Positions 1 to 5,900 of a DNA stretch of 11,938 nucleotides are shown here, in pieces. The DNA comes from Bacteroidales bacterium. Its GTDB lineage: Bacteria > Bacteroidota > Bacteroidia > Bacteroidales > UBA932. The notes beneath the pieces are model-generated. The model saw only the letters and a program-made list of their open reading frames with translations, was not told where the DNA came from and made no database searches. The translations under genes were made by a program, and so were the position numbers. Each line of letters starts with the position of its first letter. The first letter of the stretch is position 1. The stretch is from positions 1-11,938 of the forward strand of contig JAHDRO010000146.1 of assembly GCA_018433265.1 (NCBI GenBank). Reading direction: 5' to 3'.

Positions 1-2071
1 AAAGAACTATATATGAGAATGACACAAAATAAGGAAATATGCTACGTTCCTTCCGGCTTAAAACAATAACAGTTTCAGGAGTAACTCTGCTAACAAAATG
101 AAGATACCCGTCACTTCTAACATTATAATATCCCTCGTTGTCATATTTTTTAGAAACTATTGGATAGCTATAGTCTCCACTTGACACAACAAGTCTTCCA
201 TTGACATACTTACCATATGAATAGAGATATGGCAACGAAAAATTATCTATCTGCGAGTGGCTTAAAAGTTCCGAAGGGTAACCAATTGTCTCCTTGATAA
301 ATTTGGAATTCAGTTCAATAAAGAGCCTTACTAAACCACTTTCTCCTATTGCCGGATACTCAAATATTCCCAGATATCTTACTCTTCCCTTATAGTTGTT
401 CATAAAGAAAAACTGAGAACTTTCATAAAGTGGAGAACCATACCTTGTCACTTCATTTTGGAAAAAACTGTTACATAATACCGGTGGTGCATCAGGATCA
501 ACTTGCAATGTAGTATACTCTCTACATATTCTGATTTCCATGTCATACCTTTGAAGTATGTTCCAAAAATAATTCTCGGAAAGTTGACTGTGCACTAGAT
601 CTTCACCGCCTAAGGCATTGACAAGCAGTCTAAGTTTTGAATCAGAAATGATTTGTTTCTCAATGGTTTTCAACTGCAGTTCAAGATTAAGATCTCTTTC
701 GGTTGACAATTTATTTGCCCACACCCTGTTTCTGTTATCTTCCTTCTTAAATCCGTAAAAACTTACTACAAAAAAGGTATAGAAAGAAATACAAATGATA
801 TATATAATCAGATTACGGGTTTTAAGAAAAGATATTCTTCCTGTTTTTTTAGACAGTGGTCTTAGGAGTTGAAGAGAAAACAACAAAGCGACAAAGAGCA
901 GTGCATAAGAAAGGTATACAAGCAAAGAGTAAAAAGTTATCTCGTCTACTCTGTACAATTCAAGAACTACGTTTGAATTGAGTATGACTGACCTTAAACT
1001 TATGTGAATATATGGAAGTAATAAAAGCGGAATTAGTATGAATAAAGCCGTAAACAATCTCTTTTTTAAGCCTTTTGATTTTTTTACAATCAAGGCAAGA
1101 GTTTTCCTCATGATAAAAAGAGCTGTAATAATAAGAGTAATCAAAAGATTCACTATTAAAAGATCTGCCAATGAACTGAACAGCTCAAAATCAGCATAGA
1201 GAGTTGGAGAAAATAGCGGAAGGTCACTTTGCATCTTATTGGAAAGATACATGGCAAAGACTCCTACAGTTATCAGTCCGCCTATGAGCAAGAAAAAGTC
1301 TCTGATTTTTTTTGTTTTCTTAAGTTGTGCAAAAAGCGCCAAAACCACAAAAACAAGTGCAGTGAGCCTTAATACTGAACCTGATCTTTCTCCGCTTTGA
1401 GGGAGATCCTTTAAAACAGAAAATAACACACCCCCGTCTTTCCCATGAATAACATAAGATTCATCGTAAGTGACAGGAACTATTGAAAGCCTCTTATTGG
1501 ATAAGATATTGGGATTAATCTGATTTCTAAGAAGTGAATTCTCTGTAGGATAGTCTGTCTGGACAAGCAATGCTGTAACAATTAGCATTTTACCGCTGAT
1601 ATACATTTTAACGATGTACCACCCTGTACCAAGACTGAGATATTGCTCCTCTTCAGGATTGCCATTTGCCAAGGCGGAGTAAAAAGCATATGCTAGAGGG
1701 ATATTGCTTACATTTTCAACTCCTACATGCTGTAATCTGTAGCCATAAGGAAAATAGAAAACCTCTTCATTGGCAATAGGCAGCCTGTTTACCCAAGACT
1801 GGAGTGTATCCTCCAAATAACGATAAATAACCATGTCTTCGGGAAAATCCTCAAATGAAATAAACTGAGAATCAGGTATTTCATGCGCCTGCCTTGCATA
1901 ATTCTCCAAGATCTGCTGTCGCTTGTGAATCTTCTCCTGAAGATTCGTTACAGCACGATCCATGGAATTAATCGATGAAAATCTAATAAAAGAGGCAAGA
2001 GTAAGTACAAGAACAGCAATCCAATATATTGCAATTCTCTCGTTCGACAATTTTCTTAACCACTCTTTCAT
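1..2071 (-). CDS. polytopic membrane sensor, probable histidine kinase (3' end outside window)
   Basis: An uninterrupted frame of 690 codons runs from ATG (2071-2069) off the left edge. Hydrophobic segments lie near residues 13-29, 233-250, 258-276, 301-321, 339-355, 380-400, 421-438 and from 678 on. Loops after segments 2, 4 and 6 are rich in Lys/Arg, so the positive-inside rule puts residues about 30-230 and 440-676 outside the cytoplasm: two extracytoplasmic domains flanking a six-helix bundle. Residues about 35-60 look like a helical stalk. The last segment would lead into a cytoplasmic domain beyond the edge. I infer a sensor histidine kinase from this layout and from the sigma-54 response regulator 1 kb away; no kinase motif is inside the window, so another membrane sensor is possible. 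Its ATG overlaps the rlmH stop (ATGA), suggesting coupled translation. Confidence 0.75.
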   Translation of the reverse strand, partial: MKEWLRKLSNERIAIYWIAVLVLTLASFIRFSSINSMDRAVTNLQEKIHKRQQILENYARQAHEIPDSQFISFEDFPEDMVIYRYLEDTLQSWVNRLPIANEEVFYFPYGYRLQHVGVENVSNIPLAYAFYSALANGNPEEEQYLSLGTGWYIVKMYISGKMLIVTALLVQTDYPTENSLLRNQINPNILSNKRLSIVPVTYDESYVIHGKDGGVLFSVLKDLPQSGERSGSVLRLTALVFVVLALFAQLKKTKKIRDFFLLIGGLITVGVFAMYLSNKMQSDLPLFSPTLYADFELFSSLADLLIVNLLITLIITALFIMRKTLALIVKKSKGLKKRLFTALFILIPLLLLPYIHISLRSVILNSNVVLELYRVDEITFYSLLVYLSYALLFVALLFSLQLLRPLSKKTGRISFLKTRNLIIYIICISFYTFFVVSFYGFKKEDNRNRVWANKLSTERDLNLELQLKTIEKQIISDSKLRLLVNALGGEDLVHSQLSENYFWNILQRYDMEIRICREYTTLQVDPDAPPVLCNSFFQNEVTRYGSPLYESSQFFFMNNYKGRVRYLGIFEYPAIGESGLVRLFIELNSKFIKETIGYPSELLSHSQIDNFSLPYLYSYGKYVNGRLVVSSGDYSYPIVSKKYDNEGYYNVRSDGYLHFVSRVTPETVIVLSRKERSIFPYFVSFSYIVL

Positions 2072-2544
2072 TGCTTGTGATGATACTGTTCTCCCCTGAT
2101 TATTGTGAAAGCTCTATATAACTGTTCCAAAAAAATCACTCTTACCATCTGATGTGTAAAAGTTAACTTTGAAAGTGAAAGCAAACTGTCTGCCCTGTTA
2201 TACACCGATTCGGAAAATCCATAGGGCCCACCTATTGCAAACACAAGATTTCTAGTACCTGACAGAAGCTGTTTATCAATATAATTGGCAAATTCCTCAG
2301 ATGAATAGACTTCTCCTTTCTCATCAAGCAAAACAAGCTTGTCTGACGGCTTGATATGCTTTAAAAGTAATTCACTTTCTTTCTCCTTCATCTGTCTGAT
2401 GGATAAACCTGCAACATTCCTGATTTCTGGTACTTCCACTCTTCTGTAATCAACATAATGGCTCAATCTCTCCTCATAGATCTCTATAGCCTCCCTGAGC
2501 CATGAGGCATCACTCTTACCGATTAGAAGCAACACAATCTTCAT
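2068..2544 (-). CDS. rlmH: 23S rRNA (pseudouridine-1915-N3)-methyltransferase RlmH
   Basis: SPOUT-class methyltransferase that uses S-adenosylmethionine to methylate pseudouridine 1915 in helix 69 of 23S rRNA; works as a cytoplasmic homodimer on assembled ribosomes. The 158 residues match the usual length of about 155-160. The knot's SAM-binding signature FAIGGPYGF lies near residues 102-110. The C-terminal HQMVR...EQLYRAFTIIRGEQYHH region, which forms the rest of the knot and the family's terminal HH, is intact. The ATG at 2544-2542 gives the standard MKIxLLxIGK start. The TGA stop shares bases with the ATG of the downstream sensor gene, so the two are almost certainly co-transcribed and may be translationally coupled. 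The divergent DUF4783 gene starts 85 bp away. Confidence 0.95.
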   Translation of the reverse strand: MKIVLLLIGKSDASWLREAIEIYEERLSHYVDYRRVEVPEIRNVAGLSIRQMKEKESELLLKHIKPSDKLVLLDEKGEVYSSEEFANYIDKQLLSGTRNLVFAIGGPYGFSESVYNRADSLLSLSKLTFTHQMVRVIFLEQLYRAFTIIRGEQYHHKQ

Positions 2545-2549
2545 TAGGA

Positions 2550-2557
2550 CAAATGTA
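2550..2557 (-). promoter_or_regulatory. Bacteroidetes-type -7 box upstream of rlmH
   Basis: Read on the minus strand the sequence is TACATTTG, an exact match to TAnnTTTG. It ends 5 bases before the rlmH ATG, so a transcript from it would be almost leaderless. No clear TTTG -33 box is seen at the expected distance, so this is a motif call only. Confidence 0.4.
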
Positions 2558-2589
2558 AAACTTTATTTTCAAAATATATACCAGAGCAG

Positions 2590-2605
2590 TGGCTTGATTT
2601 TTGCT
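2590..2605 (+). promoter_or_regulatory. candidate sigma-54 (RpoN) promoter of the DUF4783 gene
   Basis: TGGCTTGATTTTTGCT fits the sigma-54 consensus TGGCAYRNNNNTTGCW at every fixed position except one (A to T at position 5). GG (2591-2592) and GC (2603-2604) are separated by exactly 10 bases, as the -24/-12 elements require. Transcription would begin about 12 bases after the GC, near 2616, a short distance before the ATG at 2630. It lies in intergenic DNA and faces the right gene. A sigma-54-activator response regulator is encoded at 3052-4215, which raises plausibility. Confidence 0.5.
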
Positions 2606-2613
2606 TAACTTTG
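2606..2613 (+). promoter_or_regulatory. alternative Bacteroidetes-type -7 box before DUF4783 gene
   Basis: TAACTTTG matches TAnnTTTG and directly abuts the sigma-54-like -12 element. No TTTG -33 box is found at the usual distance. It could give basal transcription or be a chance match; a start from it would compete physically with the sigma-54 site. Confidence 0.3.
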
Positions 2614-2629
2614 GAGTGTCGTATATAAA

Positions 2630-3034
2630 ATGATTATGAATACTTTTTTAGTTGCCATAATTTCTTCATTTTTCACATTCTCTGCTCCTGCAACTCAATA
2701 TGGATCCGAGCAGGATGTTTTTGTACCTATTGCAAAATATATCCAGTCAGGAGATGCAGAAAAATTATCAGCTTGGTTTGCCCCTAATCTTGAAGTTGAC
2801 ATACTTGGTACAGTCAATGTGTGCAGCAAGACTCAGGCGAAGCAAATCATTAAGGAATTTTTTGCCAATAACTCTCCAAAGAGTTTTGTAATAGAACACA
2901 GGAGTGGTAAAGCTCCGTTAAAATATGCCATTGGAACTCTCAGCGCCGGGGGAAGTAAGTTTCGCGTGACACTTTTTGTGAAAACGCAGGAAGATGGCAA
3001 TTTTATACAACAGATAAGAATTGAAATGGAGTAG
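2630..3034 (+). CDS. small exported DUF4783 family protein
   Basis: A 134-residue protein of unknown function. Residues 1 to about 20 form a signal peptide with a long hydrophobic core and a likely signal peptidase I site after SAPA; there is no lipobox cysteine, so it is probably periplasmic or secreted. The mature part (PIAKYIQSGDAEKLSAWFAP, then strands ending in FVKTQEDGNFIQQIRIE) has the helix-then-sheet look of small NTF2-like proteins and resembles the Bacteroidetes family DUF4783, by recognition only. ATG 2630 is used here; ATG 2636 is equally possible and changes only two residues. It is the only rightward gene in the left half, is preceded by a sigma-54-like promoter, and converges on the response regulator with a 17-bp gap. 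Confidence 0.8.
   Translation: MIMNTFLVAIISSFFTFSAPATQYGSEQDVFVPIAKYIQSGDAEKLSAWFAPNLEVDILGTVNVCSKTQAKQIIKEFFANNSPKSFVIEHRSGKAPLKYAIGTLSAGGSKFRVTLFVKTQEDGNFIQQIRIEME
2959..2972. other. degenerate parS-like site inside the DUF4783 gene
   Basis: GTTTCGCGTGACAC matches 12 of 14 bases of the palindromic ParB-binding consensus GTTTCACGTGAAAC. It is the best match I noticed, about 5.9 kb from parA. It sits in coding sequence and its two half-sites agree at only 5 of 7 positions, so it may be chance. Confidence 0.2.
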
Positions 3035-3056
3035 TAATCAAACTATCTGTACTACT
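3030..3056. terminator. possible bidirectional hairpin between convergent genes
   Basis: AGTAGTA (3030-3036) and TACTACT (3050-3056) form a perfect 7-bp stem with a 13-base loop. Each arm contains one stop codon: TAG of the DUF4783 gene and, on the other strand, TAG of the response regulator. The placement suits a shared terminator, but the stem is A/T-rich and no clear T-tract follows on either strand, so activity is uncertain. Confidence 0.3.
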
Positions 3057-4215
3057 TAAATACTGGACGAGCATAGTTGATCACATCCTCTTTTGTTATT
3101 ACATTGTTACTCAGTATCAAAAGTCTCTCTGTGACATTTCTAAGTTCACGAACATTTCCTGTCCACTTGTATTTTTTAAGTTCCTCAAGTGCATCATCAT
3201 CTATTTTCCTCGGAGGCATGCCACTTTCCTCACAAATCTGATCAATAAAGTAACGAGTTAAAATTGGAATGTCTTCAACCCTCTCACATAAAGGGGGCAC
3301 GTGAATTATTATGACGCTGATTCTATGATAAAGATCCTCTCTGAAGGTTCCCTTATGTATCTCTTCCTGCAAATCTTTGTTAGTGGCAGCTATTACTCTC
3401 ACCTTAACATTAATGTCCTTATCGCTCCCCACTCTGCTCAATTTATTTTCCTGCAACACTCTCAATACTTTAGCCTGTGCAGCAAGACTCATGTCTCCAA
3501 TCTCATCCAAAAAAAGTGTTCCTCCATCAGCCTGTTCAAATTTACCCTTATGTTGCTTGATCGCAGATGTGAACGCTCCTTTTTCATGACCAAAAAGTTC
3601 ACTTTCGATCAACTCTCCGGGAATGGCAGCACAGTTGACTTCTACAAATGGCATATTGTTTCGTCCGCTCTTTTCGTGCAGCCATCTGGCAACAAGTTCC
3701 TTACCGGTACCATTGGAGCCGGTTATAAGAACACGAGCCTCTGTAGGAGCAACTCTGTCAATCATATTCTTGATTTTGGTTATTGCTGGTGAAACCCCCA
3801 CAATTTCCTGTATTTTGGCAACTCTTTTTTTAAGATTTTTTGTCTCTCTTACCAGATCGCTTTTTTCGGTTGCATTTTTAAGCGTAATAAGTATTCTGTT
3901 GAGATCCAGAGGTTTTTGGATGAAATCAAAGGCTCCTTTTTTTATACACTCCACAGCTGTATCTATCGAACCGTGCCCGGAAATCATTATTACAGGAGAT
4001 TCTACTCCTGCTTCAAATGCCTTGTCCAAAAATTCAAGACCGTCCATGTTTGGCATCTTAATATCCGAGAAAATGGCATCAAAACTTGTTGAGATTGCAG
4101 CATTTAGTCCTTCTAAACCATCATTTGCGAGTACTATTTCATGACCTTCGAATTCAAGAATTTCCTTAAGTGTGTTTCTTATACTCTTCTCGTCATCAAT
4201 AATCAATATTTTCAT
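3052..4215 (-). CDS. sigma-54 activator response regulator lacking a DNA-binding domain
   Basis: NtrC-type regulator of 387 residues. Receiver domain (1 to about 118): acidic pocket D7/D8, phosphoacceptor D51, switch serine S79 and K101. A helical linker leads to the AAA+ domain (about 138-370): Walker A GSNGTGKE (166-173), a sigma-54 loop reading GAFTSA (213-218) instead of GAFTGA, Walker B LFLDEIGD (234-241), arginine-finger region FREDLYHR (291-298) and WTGNVRELRN (351-360). The protein ends 27 residues later, where relatives carry a Fis-like helix-turn-helix, so it should remodel sigma-54 holoenzyme without binding DNA itself, like FlgR or CtcC. ATG 4215 gives the normal MKILIIDDE start. 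It lies 17 bp after ppx and probably shares its promoter. The partner kinase may be the sensor at 1-2071 (inference). Confidence 0.93.
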   Translation of the reverse strand: MKILIIDDEKSIRNTLKEILEFEGHEIVLANDGLEGLNAAISTSFDAIFSDIKMPNMDGLEFLDKAFEAGVESPVIMISGHGSIDTAVECIKKGAFDFIQKPLDLNRILITLKNATEKSDLVRETKNLKKRVAKIQEIVGVSPAITKIKNMIDRVAPTEARVLITGSNGTGKELVARWLHEKSGRNNMPFVEVNCAAIPGELIESELFGHEKGAFTSAIKQHKGKFEQADGGTLFLDEIGDMSLAAQAKVLRVLQENKLSRVGSDKDINVKVRVIAATNKDLQEEIHKGTFREDLYHRISVIIIHVPPLCERVEDIPILTRYFIDQICEESGMPPRKIDDDALEELKKYKWTGNVRELRNVTERLLILSNNVITKEDVINYARPVFK

Positions 4216-4232
4216 TCTTTCTAAAATTTATA

Positions 4233-5147
4233 TTACAATTGAGCTGCCATCTCAGCCATAAAACCCTCCTTAAGAGAGTAAGAGGATTGATATAATTTGC
4301 TTATTCGGCATTTTTCAATTACCAGCTGTATAAAAATACTCCCTAGTACCATATAATCAACCCTGACAGGCGACATTCCCGGCATTCTTAACCTTTCGCC
4401 TCTATTTGACACTAAAAGTTTATGATGCAAAACTCTAAGTCTTTTAATGTCTAACTCATGTACAGGAAGTGTCCCATTATCATCAGTATATAAAAGCTCC
4501 CTAAGAGTGTCAAATGAACCTGAAGAACCTATCATAAGTCTTGGAGAATATTGTCTGCATGCTTCAAAAAGTGGTTCGAGTTCTTGCTCAAGATAAAGAT
4601 TAACCATTTTAACCTCTTCTTCTTTTATTGGATCACTTGGTTCAAATTTTTCCTTTAATCTCAATATCCCAAGATTAAAACTTCTTTTCCACAATATTTT
4701 TTCTTTATCTGCTATAATTAATTCATTACTTCCTCCACCCACATCACACATAAGCACATTTTCGTCCCATACAAAAAAAGATTCGCGAATACCTTTATAA
4801 ATGAGTTCTGCTTCTCTTTCGCCAGATATAATCTCAACTTCGAATCCAAAATTATCGCGAATAGTGTTTGCAAATTCTGAACCATTTACAGTATCTCTGA
4901 AGGCAGATGTAGCAAAAACTTTAATAAAACCGACATCACCTTCTTCATCAATAATTTCTCTTATTTTCCCCAAGGCATCTATGGATTTTGACATGGCCTC
5001 CCCACTAAGCTTCCCTTCATTAAAACCCCCGGCTCCAATAAATGAAGGAATTTTGACTACTTTCAATATTTTGCATGTTTTGCCACTAATTTCAGAGAGT
5101 AACAGATTGAATACGTTGGTTCCTAAATCAAGTATAGCAACTTTCAT
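4233..5147 (-). CDS. exopolyphosphatase / pppGpp phosphohydrolase family protein (Ppx/GppA)
   Basis: An ASKHA-fold phosphatase of 304 residues, the length of short Ppx/GppA proteins that have only the two N-terminal actin-like lobes. Visible motifs, in order: phosphate-binding MKVAILDLGTNVFNLLL (1-17), ATSAFRD near 79, ISGEREAELIYKGI near 106, the second nucleotide/phosphate loop DVGGGSNELI near 134, SFNLGILRLKEKF near 156 and GSSGSFDTLREL near 208. The family releases phosphate from polyphosphate chains and/or converts pppGpp to ppGpp; which substrate applies here cannot be told from sequence. The ATG at 5147 gives the expected N-terminus. It is the first gene of a leftward unit with the response regulator, so phosphate or stringent signalling may feed the same regulon (inference). 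Confidence 0.9.
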   Translation of the reverse strand: MKVAILDLGTNVFNLLLSEISGKTCKILKVVKIPSFIGAGGFNEGKLSGEAMSKSIDALGKIREIIDEEGDVGFIKVFATSAFRDTVNGSEFANTIRDNFGFEVEIISGEREAELIYKGIRESFFVWDENVLMCDVGGGSNELIIADKEKILWKRSFNLGILRLKEKFEPSDPIKEEEVKMVNLYLEQELEPLFEACRQYSPRLMIGSSGSFDTLRELLYTDDNGTLPVHELDIKRLRVLHHKLLVSNRGERLRMPGMSPVRVDYMVLGSIFIQLVIEKCRISKLYQSSYSLKEGFMAEMAAQL

Positions 5148-5161
5148 CTACTATTTTTTTA

Positions 5162-5169
5162 CAAAGATA
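5162..5169 (-). promoter_or_regulatory. Bacteroidetes-type -7 box for ppx-response regulator unit
   Basis: On the minus strand the bases read TATCTTTG, an exact TAnnTTTG match, 14 bases before the ppx ATG at 5147. No good -33 box is visible. It lies 11 bases from the oppositely directed cmk box, so the two promoters cannot easily be occupied together. Confidence 0.5.
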
Positions 5170-5180
5170 AAGCTTTTTTG

Positions 5181-5188
5181 TATGTTTG
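5181..5188 (+). promoter_or_regulatory. Bacteroidetes-type -7 box for cmk-ispH/priA unit
   Basis: TATGTTTG is an exact TAnnTTTG match, 16 bases before the chosen cmk ATG (5205). Upstream at the -33 position there is only a T-rich stretch (5154-5160). A start just downstream would give a leader of about 10-14 bases, which rules out the TTG at 5178 as the translation start. Confidence 0.5.
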
Positions 5189-5189
5189 T

Positions 5190-5201
5190 TTTCTTAAGAA
5201 A
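5190..5201. repeat. 12-bp perfect palindrome in the ppx-cmk intergenic region
   Basis: TTTCTTAAGAAA is self-complementary across all 12 bases. It lies between the cmk -7 box and the cmk ATG, about where transcription would start. It could be an operator, but short A/T palindromes are common by chance. Confidence 0.3.
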
Positions 5202-5204
5202 GTT

Positions 5205-5900
5205 ATGGATTCCCCGAAAATAATAATTGCAATTGACGGCCACTCATCTACAGGGAAGAGCACCTTCGCCAAGACAATAGCCAAAAAATTCGGGCTGCTT
5301 TATATCGACACAGGTGCGCTTTATCGCGGAATAACTCTTTTTGCAATACAAAACGGTCTTATAACATCTGACAATAAAGTAAAAGAGGCAGAACTTAAGT
5401 CGCTCCTGCCATCAATAAGTATGGAATTCAGAGTTACAGGAAAAGATTGTGAAAGTGAACTGTATCTCAACGGTAAAATGGTTGAAAACGAGATAAGATC
5501 GCTTGATGTTTCATCTAAGGTTAGTTATATTGCAGCTCTCCCCTTTGTGCGTAATTTTGTAGATGAAATACTTAGAAAATATGGCAAAATACGTGGTGTG
5601 GTCATGGATGGAAGAGATATAGGCACTGTCGTATTCCCCGATGCTGAAATAAAGATTTTCATGACAGCTGATGCAGAGGTAAGGGCAAAAAGAAGATATG
5701 ATGAAATGATTGCCAGGGGAGCAAACGCTGATTTCAACGAAATTCTAAAGAATATCATAGAAAGAGATTATATTGACGAACATAGAGAAACAGACCCTTT
5801 AAGAAAAGCCCCTGATGCTTTGCTGCTTGATAATAGTCATATGACTGTAGATGAGCAAATGGAATGGCTCTTAAGTAAAATTTCTCAAAAATGGAACTGA
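5205..5900 (+). CDS. cmk: (d)CMP kinase
   Basis: Cytidylate kinase, which phosphorylates CMP and dCMP with ATP in pyrimidine nucleotide salvage and supply. The 231 residues match the usual 220-230. Near the start is the P-loop IAIDGHSSTGKST (GxxxxGKS), followed by IDTGALYRGITLFA (nucleotide-binding segment). GVVMDGRDIGTVVFPDAEIK is near residues 137-156, with the lid-region AEVRAKRR, and the family's RDYIDEHRETDPLRKAPDA block comes near the end. I chose ATG 5205 over TTG 5178: the extra nine residues would overlap the promoter, and the protein from ATG begins as relatives do. The TGA overlaps the next gene by 10 bp in another frame, so translation is probably coupled. cmk next to ispH is a common pairing in this phylum. 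Confidence 0.95.
   Translation: MDSPKIIIAIDGHSSTGKSTFAKTIAKKFGLLYIDTGALYRGITLFAIQNGLITSDNKVKEAELKSLLPSISMEFRVTGKDCESELYLNGKMVENEIRSLDVSSKVSYIAALPFVRNFVDEILRKYGKIRGVVMDGRDIGTVVFPDAEIKIFMTADAEVRAKRRYDEMIARGANADFNEILKNIIERDYIDEHRETDPLRKAPDALLLDNSHMTVDEQMEWLLSKISQKWN

Noticed and set aside
2700..2891. 63-codon rightward frame overlapping the DUF4783 gene
   Set aside because: It is out of frame inside a gene with a clear signal peptide and family resemblance, and has no features of its own.
3298..3303. Perfect CACGTG core, considered as a parS site
   Set aside because: The flanks agree with the parS palindrome at only a few positions, far less than the 2959-2972 candidate; it lies inside the response-regulator gene.
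3301..4144. Long rightward open frames opposite the response regulator (163, 70 and 173 codons)
   Set aside because: They lie fully antisense to a gene with clear receiver and AAA+ motifs, show no recognisable domain or promoter, and look like frame shadows.
5178..5204. TTG at 5178 as the cmk start, adding nine residues
   Set aside because: The TTG falls before and the added codons run across the TATGTTTG promoter box, so they would lie upstream of the transcript start; ATG 5205 gives the normal Cmk N-terminus.
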